Source of the DNA: VRUE01 sp036376915
GTDB lineage: Bacteria; Actinomycetota; Thermoleophilia; Solirubrobacterales; 70-9
DNA: 64,000 nucleotides
Assembly (NCBI GenBank): GCA_036376915.1
Contig: DASUZK010000030.1
Coordinates: 26,938-90,937, forward strand
Direction of reading: 5' to 3'
Both the position numbers and the translations under genes were made by a program. Of the stretch, positions 48,847-57,608 are shown in pieces. Position 1 is the first letter of the stretch; each line of letters starts with the position of its first letter. Under the pieces are notes generated by a model. The model made no database searches. It saw only the letters and a program-made list of their open reading frames with translations, and was not told where the DNA came from.

Positions 48847-49509
48847 ATGGAGATGCCGCCGATCGTCTCGCCGCAGGAGTGGGAGGCGGCCCACCAGGAG
48901 CTGCTCGTGAAGGAGAAGGAGCTCACCCGGGCTCGGGACGCGCTTGCGGCCGAGCGCCGCCGGATGCCGAGGATGGCCGTGGAGAAGGACTACCGCTTCG
49001 AGGGGCCGGACGGGCCAGTGACCCTGCTCGACCTCTTCGACGGGCGCCGCCAGCTGATCGTCTACCGCTTCTTCTTCGAGCCCGGCGTGAAGGGCTGGCC
49101 GGAGCGCGGTTGCGGAGGTTGCTCCTTCCTCGCCGATCAGGTCGCCCACCTCGCCCACCTGAATGCCCGCGACACCACGCTCGCGTTCGCCTCGCGCGCG
49201 CCGCAACCGGACATCGAGCGCTGGAAGGCGAGGATGGGCTGGGAGATCCCCTGGTACACGATCACCGACGACTTCGATGCCGACTTCGGCGTCGGCGAAT
49301 GGCACGGGACCAATGCCTTCTTCCGCGAGGGCGACCGAATCTTCCGCACCTACTTCATCGACAGCCGCGGCGACGAAGCGATGGGCAGCACCTGGAGCTA
49401 CCTCGACATCACCGCGCTCGGCCGCCAGGAGGAGTGGGAGGACTCGCCCGAGGGCTATCCGCAGACCCCTCCATACCAGTGGTGGAACCTGCACGACGAG
49501 TACGCCTGA
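48847..49509 (+). CDS. DUF899 thioredoxin-like family protein
   Basis: 220 residues. EWEAAHQELLVKEKELTRAR and MAVEKDYRFEGPDGPVTLLD, then QLIVYRFFFEPGV and RGCGGCSFLADQVAHL, are typical of DUF899, a thioredoxin-fold family. The two Cys in C-G-G-C could be redox active. GAGGAG lies just before the ATG. Function is not established. Confidence 0.88.
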   Translation: MEMPPIVSPQEWEAAHQELLVKEKELTRARDALAAERRRMPRMAVEKDYRFEGPDGPVTLLDLFDGRRQLIVYRFFFEPGVKGWPERGCGGCSFLADQVAHLAHLNARDTTLAFASRAPQPDIERWKARMGWEIPWYTITDDFDADFGVGEWHGTNAFFREGDRIFRTYFIDSRGDEAMGSTWSYLDITALGRQEEWEDSPEGYPQTPPYQWWNLHDEYA

Positions 49510-49529
49510 CGGACGGACGCCGGGAGAAG

Positions 49530-49602
49530 CGCCCCAGGCTGGATTCGAACCAGCGACCATCGGCTTAGAAGGCCGGTGCTCTGTCCTCTGAGCTACTGGG
49601 GC
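49530..49602 (-). tRNA. tRNA-Arg (TCT)
   Basis: Minus strand cloverleaf: acceptor GCCCCAG/CTGGGGC, D-arm GCTCAGAGGACAGAGC, anticodon loop CTTCTAA with TCT, T-arm CTGGTTCGAATCCAG, discriminator G. One mismatched pair (C-A) closes the anticodon stem at its outer end. CCA is not encoded. Confidence 0.93.
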
Positions 49603-49655
49603 GGGTGCGCTCAGAATAGGCCCTGGCAAGCGGTTTCGCGTAGGATCGGCGGGCT

Positions 49656-50459
49656 ATGCCGAGCATCGATGCAGGGGGTACGGAGCTTCATTGCATACGC
49701 ACTGGCGAGGGCGAGCCGATGCTGTTGATCCAGGGGATGAGCGCCACACACGTGACCTGGGGGCGCCCCTTCCTCGCCGAGCTCGAGCCGAGCTTCGAGT
49801 GCATCGTCTTCGACAACCGCGGCATGGGCCTCTCCGGCCGTGCCGAGCTGCCCTTCACCATCGCCGACATGGCTGCCGACACGGCCGCCCTGCTCGACGC
49901 GCTCGAGCTGGAGACCGCGCACGTGGTCGGGATCTCGATGGGCGGCATGATCGCCCAGGAGCTGGCCCTCGCCCACCCCGAGCGAATCCGCACGCTGACC
50001 ATCGGCTGCAGCTACTGCGGCGGCCCGGAGGGAACGCTGATGGCCCCCGAGGACCTGCAGCTGCTCGGCAACGCCTACGCCTCCGGCGAGCCCGAGCAGG
50101 TCTTCCGGGCGATGTGGGAGATCAACCTCTCCCCCGGCTTCCGCGAGGACGACTCGCGCTTCGCCGCCTTCGTCGAGATGGGCTCGCAGCTCCCCGCCCC
50201 CCAGCCGGTCGTCCTGCAGCAGATGCGCGCCTGCGGCGCCCACGACACCCACGCGCGACTCGGCCAGATCTCACTCCCCACCATGGTCGTCCACGGCGAC
50301 GCCGACCGGCTGCTGGGGTACAGCAACGGCCGCGAGATCGCCGCCGCCATCCCCGACGCTCGCCTCGAGACGCTCGAGGGCGCCGGTCACATGTTCTGGT
50401 GGGAACTGCCGCGGCGCTCCGCGGAGCTGATCCGCGAGCACGCCCTGGCGCCGGTCTGA
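49656..50459 (+). CDS. Alpha/beta hydrolase
   Basis: 267 residues. Nucleophile elbow VGISMGGMIAQELA; acid in HGDADRLLGYSNG and catalytic His in EGAGHMFWWE. The oxyanion region is LLIQGMSATHVTWG. A typical small esterase/lactonase-like hydrolase. Substrate unknown. A similar enzyme lies at 57609. Confidence 0.9.
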   Translation: MPSIDAGGTELHCIRTGEGEPMLLIQGMSATHVTWGRPFLAELEPSFECIVFDNRGMGLSGRAELPFTIADMAADTAALLDALELETAHVVGISMGGMIAQELALAHPERIRTLTIGCSYCGGPEGTLMAPEDLQLLGNAYASGEPEQVFRAMWEINLSPGFREDDSRFAAFVEMGSQLPAPQPVVLQQMRACGAHDTHARLGQISLPTMVVHGDADRLLGYSNGREIAAAIPDARLETLEGAGHMFWWELPRRSAELIREHALAPV

Positions 50460-50481
50460 GCGGCGCCGCAGCCGGAGCGCC

Positions 50482-52656
50482 TCAGCCCGAACCGAGCCCG
50501 GCGCACCCGTCCGGGTCGAGCTTGCCGTTGACCTTGAAGACGAAGTCGGGCTGCGGCGTCACCTCGGGCTCGGCGACGACCTCCTCCAGCGCCGTGTCTG
50601 TCTTCACCCAGGCGTAGATCGGGTACCAATACGGCGAGTCGGCCGCGTCCTGGGTGTTCTGGCTGACGATCAGGTAGTCGTAGTCGCCGGCGTTGATCTG
50701 GCGGCGAAACTCGCGGCAGGTGGTCGCCAGGCGATAGGTTCCGTCCGGGCCCTCGACGCCGATGTACTGGACGTAGTTGTCGAGGTCGCGCCCGTAGAAG
50801 CCGTACTGGCCGAAGAAGATCTCCCCCGAGCCGGCGATCCCGATCCGCTTGTCGTGCAGGTCGTGGGCGAGCGAATACGCTTCGCGCGGCCCACCTTCCT
50901 GGAGGAAGGGAAGGACCCGGGTGTAGTGCTGCTTGTAGTACTGGACCTCCTGGGCGCGGCCGAGAACGACGGCGAGGAGGACGATCCCGGCCGCGACGAG
51001 TGCGATCGACCCCCGTCCCACCCCACGCCGCGACCGCGACATCGCCAGCGCCGCCGGCACCCAGACCAGGGCCAGGGTGAGGAAGACCGTGGCGACGATG
51101 TAGCCAGGGAACCAGCGCGGCGTCGTCAGCACCGAGATCGCGTAGACCCCGGTGAGGAAGAGCAGCGTCTGCCAGGCGCGGCTGTCGGGCGCCCGCAGCG
51201 GCCGCGCGATCGGCAGCAGGGTGAGGGCGAGGAGCAGGCCGGGCATCAGGTAGCGGGTATTGGTGAAGAACCCGGTCGGCGTGCCTTCCTGGCCGGCGGC
51301 GGTCAGCGGGGTGACGATGTAGACCGCGGCCGTGAGCAGCGAGGCGGCGGCGAGCACCCGCAGGATCTTGTTGCGCGAGCGGACCGCGATGTAGACGGCC
51401 GCCGCCACGGCCACGATCAGGATCAGCGGCCAGAGCGGCCCGAGCGCATTGTCGAGCTGGGGGAAGAACCACTTGCGGTAGATCGTCGGCTCGGTCAGGT
51501 AGTCGGCGACGGCGAAGCGCGGCCGCGGGTCGAGCGGCATCTGGTCGGGGCGGGGCAGCTTCAGCGGCCCCCAGCCGATCTGCGGGATCGGGTTGCCACC
51601 GGTGTGGATCGCCGCCCGCACGTACCAGTAGCCGCCGACGAGGAAGGCGGGGATGCCGATCGCCGCCGCGGTCATCAGCCTGCGCCCGGCGCCGCTGACG
51701 AGGATCATTCCGACCGCGATCGCGCCGACTGGCGCCAGCAGCGGAAGCTTCACAGAGATCGCGATCCCGGCCGCGATCCCGGCGACGATCAGCGGTCCCT
51801 TGTCGAGCAGCGGCGCGTCGCGCTCGGGCGCGTCCTGTACCGCCCCGGCATCGGGCGCGCGGCGCTGGTGGCCGTTGATGAGAAAGGCGGCGAAGGCGAG
51901 CAGGAAGGCCAGCCCCATGATGTCGTTGCGGCCCTCGCCCGGCTGGGTTTCGATCATCACCCCGGCGGAGAAGACCAGCGCCGCGGCGACCAGCGTCGCC
52001 GGCCCGACCTTGTACGGGCGCCCCACGCACCAGGCGGCGAGCAGCGCGATCGAGAGCCAGATCATGTTGATCAGCGGCGAGAGCCAGTCGGTCTTGAAGA
52101 GGACGATCCCACCGGCGTGGATCAGCTCCGAGCTGCCCGGGTAGAACCAGGCGGCGAGCCGCAGCGGGTCGGTGAAGTGGAGGTGGACGATCGACCCGTC
52201 CTGGGCGATCCGGCCCGAGAAGGGCATGTGGTACCAGGTCGTGTCGCCGCCGAACATGCCGAAGTCGAGGCTCTGCATCGAGGGGAAGGTCCACTCGGCG
52301 ACGACCCAGGAGGCGACCCCGAGCGCGATCAGCAGGGCCATCGCCTGCACCTGCGGTGCCGACACCTCGCGGCGCTCGGCAGGCGACATCCACCAGCCCA
52401 GCAGCGCCGCGCCGAGGCCGATGCCGATGCAGCCGACGATCGTCCAGCCGAGGGTGAGGACGCTCAGCGTCCCGAGCAGCTGCAGCGCCGCGATCAGCAG
52501 TGCCGTGGCGATCGTCGCGTCCGCCAGGCGGGCGAGGGCACCGGAGAATTCGGGCACGATCCAGCGCCGCAACCAGTAGCCGCCGAGGGCGAGCGCGCTG
52601 ACGATGCCGATCGTGGCCAGGCAGCCGACGATGTAGGAGCCGAAGGAGGGAGTCAC
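50482..52656 (-). CDS. Polytopic membrane protein, glycosyltransferase-like (GT-C type)
   Basis: 724 residues with ten or more membrane helices. An extracytoplasmic loop after the first helices carries FGGDTTWYHMPFSGRIAQDG, the D-x-x-(W/Y)-H arrangement seen in GT39/GT83-like polyprenyl-sugar glycosyltransferases. The C-terminal about 170 residues form a soluble domain (YSLAHDLHDKRIGIAGSGEI). It probably transfers sugars from lipid carriers at the outer face of the membrane. Exact family not certain. Confidence 0.75.
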   Translation of the reverse strand: MTPSFGSYIVGCLATIGIVSALALGGYWLRRWIVPEFSGALARLADATIATALLIAALQLLGTLSVLTLGWTIVGCIGIGLGAALLGWWMSPAERREVSAPQVQAMALLIALGVASWVVAEWTFPSMQSLDFGMFGGDTTWYHMPFSGRIAQDGSIVHLHFTDPLRLAAWFYPGSSELIHAGGIVLFKTDWLSPLINMIWLSIALLAAWCVGRPYKVGPATLVAAALVFSAGVMIETQPGEGRNDIMGLAFLLAFAAFLINGHQRRAPDAGAVQDAPERDAPLLDKGPLIVAGIAAGIAISVKLPLLAPVGAIAVGMILVSGAGRRLMTAAAIGIPAFLVGGYWYVRAAIHTGGNPIPQIGWGPLKLPRPDQMPLDPRPRFAVADYLTEPTIYRKWFFPQLDNALGPLWPLILIVAVAAAVYIAVRSRNKILRVLAAASLLTAAVYIVTPLTAAGQEGTPTGFFTNTRYLMPGLLLALTLLPIARPLRAPDSRAWQTLLFLTGVYAISVLTTPRWFPGYIVATVFLTLALVWVPAALAMSRSRRGVGRGSIALVAAGIVLLAVVLGRAQEVQYYKQHYTRVLPFLQEGGPREAYSLAHDLHDKRIGIAGSGEIFFGQYGFYGRDLDNYVQYIGVEGPDGTYRLATTCREFRRQINAGDYDYLIVSQNTQDAADSPYWYPIYAWVKTDTALEEVVAEPEVTPQPDFVFKVNGKLDPDGCAGLGSG

Positions 52657-52694
52657 CGGCGCGGAATGCTATTCGCAGCGCCGGGCGGGGAGCG

Positions 52695-53372
52695 CTAGGA
52701 GGTCGCCGCGGGGATGCGGCAGGAGACCCCGGTGCCGGCCAGGCCGCAGTAGCCGTTGGGCACCTTGTGCAGGTACTGCTGGTGGTAGTCCTCGGCGTAG
52801 TAGAAGGGCGCCGCCGGCTCGACCTCGGTCGTCACCGGGGCGTGGCCCGCCGCCCGCACCGCCTCGTCGTAGACGCGCCTTGCCATCTCGGCCGTCGCCT
52901 TCTGGGCGTCGCCGACGAAATAGATCCCTGAGCGGTACTGGGTGCCGACGTCGTTGCCCTGGCGCATCCCCTGGGTTGGGTCGTGCTCCTCGAAGAAGAC
53001 CTTCAGCAGGTCCGCGTAGGAGACCTTCGCCGGGTCGAAGGCGACCAGGACCGCCTCCGCGTGACCGGTCCTGCCACTGCAGACCTCCTCGTAGGTCGGG
53101 TTCGGCGTGCTCCCGTTCATGTAGCCGACGGCCGTCGTGTAGACGCCGTCGATCCCCCAGAAAAGCCGCTCCGCACCCCAGAAGCAGCCGAGCGCGAAGT
53201 AGGCCGTCTCGATCCCGTCGGGGAACGGCGGCGCCAGCGGCGTGCCCAGCACGGCGTGGCGCTCGGGCACCTCGAAGGCCCGCTCACTGCGCCCGGGCAG
53301 TGCCTCCTCGGCCGCCGGCATCCGCGTCTTCTCCGAGTGCAGCATCGTCATCAGCTTGCCAAGTCGGTTCAT
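52695..53372 (-). CDS. msrA: Peptide-methionine (S)-S-oxide reductase
   Basis: 225 residues. The catalytic motif ALGCFWGAERLFW and the later VGYMNGSTPNPTYEEVCSG are unmistakable MsrA sequences; YCGLAGTGVSC at the C-terminus offers resolving cysteines. It repairs oxidised methionine with thioredoxin. The N-terminal about 45 residues are an extension; the true start may be the Met at residue 8 or 10. Confidence 0.96.
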   Translation of the reverse strand: MNRLGKLMTMLHSEKTRMPAAEEALPGRSERAFEVPERHAVLGTPLAPPFPDGIETAYFALGCFWGAERLFWGIDGVYTTAVGYMNGSTPNPTYEEVCSGRTGHAEAVLVAFDPAKVSYADLLKVFFEEHDPTQGMRQGNDVGTQYRSGIYFVGDAQKATAEMARRVYDEAVRAAGHAPVTTEVEPAAPFYYAEDYHQQYLHKVPNGYCGLAGTGVSCRIPAATS

Positions 53373-53411
53373 CGCTCGCGTTCCAGCCTAGCGCCGAGGT
53401 AACGTTGGCGA

Positions 53412-53687
53412 ATCGGCTGCTTCGTCGTCCTCTTCGCCCTGATCTCGCCGCGCCTGGCGCTGTTCGTGCTTTGGCTGTTCAGCGACATGCTCGGCCGCGC
53501 TTTCGAGAGCTGGTTCGTCCCCTTCCTCGGCTTCTTCCTCTTGCCCTGGACGACCCTCGCCTACGCGGTGATGTGGAGCTCATCCAACGGCGTCGTCGGC
53601 TTCGAGTGGTTCATCGTCGTCCTCGCCTTCCTCTTCGACCTCGGCTCCTACGCCCAGAGCAGCCGGCGGCGCGAGGCGCGGGCGTAA
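53412..53687 (+). CDS. Small membrane protein, start codon uncertain
   Basis: About 91 residues with three hydrophobic segments: GCFVVLFALISPRLALFVLW, FVPFLGFFLLPWTTLAYAVM and FEWFIVVLAFLFDLGSYA. I-S-P-R-L-A-L and LGFFLLPWTTLAY are conserved in a family of actinobacterial small membrane proteins as I recall it. The first canonical start in frame is GTG 53466, which would remove the conserved first helix. The codons before it (CGT TGG CGA ATC GGC TGC, after an in-frame TAA at 53400) contain no ATG/GTG/TTG. ATC 53412 is the nearest plausible start. Confidence 0.6.
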   Translation: MGCFVVLFALISPRLALFVLWLFSDMLGRAFESWFVPFLGFFLLPWTTLAYAVMWSSSNGVVGFEWFIVVLAFLFDLGSYAQSSRRREARA

Positions 53688-53733
53688 CACCGAGCGCAGG
53701 AGGCCCGGCCGACCCGTCTCTCCGGCAAAAGCG

Positions 53734-54012
53734 CTACTCGCCCGATTCGGCCGGGTAGGCGAGCTTGATGTGGGCCTTGCCGAGCACGATGAACTCGCGC
53801 CGCGTCACCTCGCCGGTGGAGGTCGCGGTGATCTCCACGTCGGTGAGCGGGATGAAGCCGATCTCGTCGCGGTTGAGCGCATCCGAGAGGCGACTCGCAT
53901 AGCCCTCGCGGGGCAAGGTGACGTCACCCGCAATCAGGTGCCCGTCGGTTTCGAACACTGCCCGCTCCCTGCGCTGCTCCGCCTCGTGACTCTGCGTCAT
54001 CTGCACGGCCAT
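53734..54012 (-). CDS. Conserved small beta-rich protein, unknown function
   Basis: 92 residues from the ATG at 54012, which has GAGGAA eight bases upstream; an earlier ATG at 54075 adds only unconserved sequence. FETDGHLIAGDVTLPREGYASR and the ending REFIVLGKAHIKLAYP look like a small Sm- or PilZ-like beta barrel. Likely a DUF6812-type protein, by recall. Function unknown. Confidence 0.7.
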   Translation of the reverse strand: MAVQMTQSHEAEQRRERAVFETDGHLIAGDVTLPREGYASRLSDALNRDEIGFIPLTDVEITATSTGEVTRREFIVLGKAHIKLAYPAESGE

Positions 54013-54130
54013 CGACACGATTCCTCGGAAACTGGAGGGAACAAACGTCCGTCTACATAACTCCATTGATCCCAAGCCCTCGATGATCTAGCCTTTGCTC
54101 AGTTTAATTTGAGGAAAAGAAAGGACGGGG

Positions 54131-55387
54131 ATGACCGAGAGAGCCAGGCGCGTCTTCGACCTCTCGGCACTACGCGAAGGAAACCTGCGCCGGCTCGTGC
54201 TCGCCCAGCTCACCTCCGCGGTGGGCGACCTGATGGTGCTGGCGGTCCTGCCGTTTGCCGTGCTCTCGATCGGCGGCTCGATGGCCCAGGTCGGCATCGC
54301 CCTCGCCGCACAGGCCGTCGTGCTCGCCGCCCTCCTCCTCTTTGGTGGCGTCGGAGGAGACCGGATGGCCCGCCGCTCGGTGGTGATCGCGGCCGACCTG
54401 TGCCGGTTCGCCTCGCAGGGAGTCGTGGCGGTGCTGCTAATCGGCGGCCACGCGGAGTTCTGGCAGCTCGTCGCCGCGCAGGCGGTGCTCGGCGCCGGGG
54501 CGGCGTTCTTCATGCCGGCGATGCAGGGGCTGATCTCGCAGTCCGTGCCCTCCGAGCGGCTCCAGAAGGCGAACGCGCTGCGCGGAATGGCCGTCTCGAT
54601 CGGTGGCATCGCGGGCCCGGCGATCGCCGTCGCGGTTCTCGCCGTCGCCGGGCCCGGCTGGGCTTTCGCCGTCGACGCCGCCAGCTTCCTGCTCAGCGCG
54701 GCGCTGCTGGCCAGGGTCCGGGTGCAGGTGCCGCAGAAGGCGCGGCACCGAACCAGCACCGTGCGACAGGACCTCGTCATGGGCTGGCGGGAGTTCCGCC
54801 GCACGACCTGGATCTGGGTCGTCGTCACCGAGTTCGCGATCCTCAACTCGCTCGTCTTCGCCCCCTTCTTCGTCTTCGGTCCGTCCGTCTCGGCGGACTC
54901 GCTCGGCGGCCCGGCCGCCTGGGCGGCGATCCTCGCCGCGATGGGCGCCGGCGAGGTGCTCGGGGCGATCGTCGCCATGGCCTGGAACCCGAATCGCCCG
55001 CTGTTGGCCGCCACGCTCGCGATCGGGATGTGGGCGGCACCGCTGCTGCTCCTGGCGACCCTGGCACCGGTCGGCCTGATCGCCGCGGGCGCCGCCGCGG
55101 CCGGCGCCTCGCTGGCGATCTTCGGCGCTCTCTGGGAGACGATCCTGCAGACGCGCACCCCGATCTCCCTGCGCTCTCGCCTCAGCTCCTACGATCTGCT
55201 CGGCTCCTTCGCCCTGATCCCGCTCGGCTACATGCTCGGCGGCCTGGAGCAGGAACTGTTCGGCGCCGGCCCCGGCCTGATCGCGGCCACCGCCGTCATC
55301 GCCATCGCGACCTTCGCGGTGATCGCCGTCCCGAGCGTCCGCGAGATGAGGTCGGTCCCCCGGCCGGACGCTGCGCCGAATGCGTGA
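54131..55387 (+). CDS. MFS transporter (drug efflux type)
   Basis: 418 residues with twelve predicted helices. GGVGGDRMARRSVVIAADL is the loop 2-3 MFS signature, and LNSLVFAPFF and RLSSYDLLGSFALIPLGYML are typical of the enterobactin exporter/macrolide efflux branch (MFS_3/MFS_5). It probably exports a hydrophobic drug or metabolite using the proton gradient. No regulator gene is adjacent. Confidence 0.9.
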   Translation: MTERARRVFDLSALREGNLRRLVLAQLTSAVGDLMVLAVLPFAVLSIGGSMAQVGIALAAQAVVLAALLLFGGVGGDRMARRSVVIAADLCRFASQGVVAVLLIGGHAEFWQLVAAQAVLGAGAAFFMPAMQGLISQSVPSERLQKANALRGMAVSIGGIAGPAIAVAVLAVAGPGWAFAVDAASFLLSAALLARVRVQVPQKARHRTSTVRQDLVMGWREFRRTTWIWVVVTEFAILNSLVFAPFFVFGPSVSADSLGGPAAWAAILAAMGAGEVLGAIVAMAWNPNRPLLAATLAIGMWAAPLLLLATLAPVGLIAAGAAAAGASLAIFGALWETILQTRTPISLRSRLSSYDLLGSFALIPLGYMLGGLEQELFGAGPGLIAATAVIAIATFAVIAVPSVREMRSVPRPDAAPNA

Positions 55388-55399
55388 TGTGCCCTGGCT

Positions 55400-55957
55400 T
55401 TACTCCTCTCCCTCGGGCAATCTGAACCCGACCGGCCGCTTCGGTCGGTTGGGTGGTGAGATCAGCTGCCTCAGCGTCATGAAGATCTGGTTCAGCTGCT
55501 CGTCATGCCCGCCCAATTCCCGCTCGACCTCTTCGAGTCTCTTCTCAATCGCGGCATAGGAACTCGCGACCCGGCGAAGCTCGACGAAGACCCGCATGAT
55601 CTCGATGTTCACGGCAATCGCTCGGTCGCTGCGCAGGACGCCAGAGAGCATCGCCACTCCCTGCTCCGTAAAGACGTATGGCGCGTAGCGGCGGCCGCCC
55701 CGGCCCTCCTTTGAGATCACAATTTGTGATCTCAAAGCTTCTGCCTCGGCGCTTGTCAGCTGGAACATGAAGTCCTCAGGGAAGCGCTTCGCGTTTCGCT
55801 TGACCTGCTGAACGAGCACCCTGGTATCTACGCCATAGAGATCAGCGAGATCTTCATCGAGCATTACCTGGCGCTCGCGGACAATCAAGATTCGCTTCTC
55901 TATCGCTGGAGCCGCGACCAGCTCCAGCGAAACAGTCTTCTCCGCCACGCGAGCCAT
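55400..55957 (-). CDS. ORF6N domain-containing DNA-binding protein
   Basis: 185 residues. IEKRILIVRERQVMLDEDLA, LYGVDTRVLVQQVKRNAKRF and PEDFMFQLTSAEAEALRSQI match the ORF6N domain of phage antirepressors and mobile-element proteins. The C-terminus is a coiled coil (IEKRLEEVERELGGHDEQLN). Codon use and AT content are less biased than neighbours, suggesting transfer. No phage genes accompany it. Confidence 0.9.
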   Translation of the reverse strand: MARVAEKTVSLELVAAPAIEKRILIVRERQVMLDEDLADLYGVDTRVLVQQVKRNAKRFPEDFMFQLTSAEAEALRSQIVISKEGRGGRRYAPYVFTEQGVAMLSGVLRSDRAIAVNIEIMRVFVELRRVASSYAAIEKRLEEVERELGGHDEQLNQIFMTLRQLISPPNRPKRPVGFRLPEGEE

Positions 55958-56049
55958 CTAACCAGGATGCCAAACGAGCCGGATGCTTTTGTCTGCGGAA
56001 TCGGGCGGTCGGATTAACTTGGCGTGAACCCAAGAATAATTTGGCAAAC

Positions 56050-56063
56050 CGAACACATGTTCG
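56050..56063. promoter_or_regulatory. LexA-type SOS box
   Basis: CGAAC-ACAT-GTTCG is a perfect match to the Gram-positive/actinobacterial SOS box CGAAC-N4-GTTCG. It overlaps the likely -35 (TTCGCA, 56060-56065) of a promoter whose -10 is TACGGT (56082-56087), just upstream of the GTG at 56095. LexA binding here would block that gene until DNA damage. Confidence 0.7.
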
Positions 56064-56094
56064 CACAAACGCCACATTGGCTACGGTATAAGAC

Positions 56095-57420
56095 GTGAGC
56101 GAGTCTGACTCAAATCAGCGCCTCCGCATCGAGACGAGCTGCCCCTTGCAGAGCGCACACACACGCCTGCGACAAGCTCACGAACTCTGGCACCGCGCGG
56201 CGGCGAGTTATCCGTTTCCCGAAGAGTTCGTCTTGAACCTCAATCAGTTGATCACGACTCTGCGCCAAGTCACTTTCATGCTGCAGGCCCAAAAGCACAA
56301 GATCGAGGATTTCGAGTCTTGGTACGAAGTTGAATGGCGAGAAAAGATGAGGGCGGACCCGCTCATGGTTTGACTGCACGACGCTCGGACCACCGTCGAG
56401 AAGGTGGGTGACCTTGAGATCGCGAGCACGGCTGTAGCGTCGGTGGTGGCCAACTGGCTCGACGGTCCCTACGCGGTTTTTGAGGTCCCGCCACATGTCA
56501 GTCCTGAAGAAATCGTTAGCAACTTCGAGACCGCGGATTTGCCTCCCCGTATCCGAAAAGAAGGGATGCTCCAAGTTGAGCGCCGATGGGTTGCTAACGA
56601 CCTCCCAGACCACGAGCTAACCGACGTGTGTGCTCACGGCTACGGTGTAGTTGCGACGATCTTGGCAGAGGCACATGAGCGCCTTGGCCTTCAGATGCAA
56701 ACGTTCGGCGGTGAGACCCATGAGGGACGCCACGACAGGACTGCGCACCTCGGAGGTCGGCTTCCGTGCATGTTGATGACCCGCGAAGCGCGGACGGCAC
56801 ACCTCCACCTGGCTTCGGGCATGCTCGCGGAACTTGAGCGCGCACAGGTCGGCCCCGACATCAGAAACGACGAGTTCTATGAGAATCGGGCGCAGGCAAT
56901 GCTCCTCGACCCGCAAACCGCGTTCAGGTTTGACCCTGGCGTCGATTCGCTCGACGCTGCGGGTCAGCTCGCAACCATTGCCGCTCGGACGCTTGCTCAC
57001 GATGGCTATCACCTGCCTATCACCTTCTTTTTCGATGACAGAAACCAGATCATCAGTGTCGCGGGTATGTCTTTTGAGGATCAGGCCGAGAAGTACGTAA
57101 TGTTTCGGGCCATGGCTGACGAAGCCGAGCGCCTGGGAGCGTCGATGGTTGTCCACGCCGGTGAGGTATGGCAGGCAACGGCCCCAAAGGGCGGTCTTTC
57201 GGCAGATATGCAACGTCCGTCTGAGCGTCCCGATCGAACAGAGGCTCTATCCGTGATGGCGGCCACCTCGGATGGACGACAGCGGACTTACTTCACGCCC
57301 TTCACCCGAGACTCGGAGAGTAAGCCGGTGCTTGGCAAGACTCGGGTTGCGGCCGAGGACAAATACCTCAATGCCTCGTTCATCCCCCTGATGAAGATGT
57401 GGCGACGCAACGCCTCTTAA
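56095..57420 (+). pseudogene. Unknown protein gene interrupted by one in-frame TGA
   Basis: One continuous frame from the GTG at 56095 to 57420 is broken only by TGA at 56371-56373. Around it the frame reads MRADPLMV-stop-LHDARTTVEKVG; TGG (Trp) at this place would restore a single 441-residue protein. The downstream part alone (from GTG 56404, no ribosome site) keeps 338 residues. The sequence has helical start ELWHRAAASYPFPEEFVLNL and a mixed C-terminal domain (DAEGGG absent; YHLPITFFFDDRNQIISVAG). No family recognised. The promoter carries an SOS box and would give a leaderless mRNA. Confidence 0.65.
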
Positions 57421-57474
57421 GGGCCAACGGCGAGCTGAAGGAGCGCGAGGTCCGCCCGCACAGGCGATCCTTCA

Positions 57475-57548
57475 TCGGGGCGCCCGGATTCGAACCGGGG
57501 ACCTCGGCCACCCAAAGGCCGCGCGCTACCAGGCTGCGCCACGCCCCG
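57475..57548 (-). tRNA. tRNA-Pro (TGG)
   Basis: Minus strand cloverleaf: acceptor CGGGGCG/CGCCCCG, D-arm GCGCAGCCTGGTAGCGC, anticodon stem-loop CGGCC-TTTGGGT-GGCCG with TGG, T-arm CCGGTTCGAATCCGG, discriminator A. CCA not encoded. The 3' end faces the ORF6N / interrupted-gene patch. Confidence 0.95.
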
Positions 57549-57608
57549 ATGGCCGTGATCTTACGGGCATCGTCGCGCGGTGGCGCGAGCTGCCTCGGTT
57601 TGGGACGG

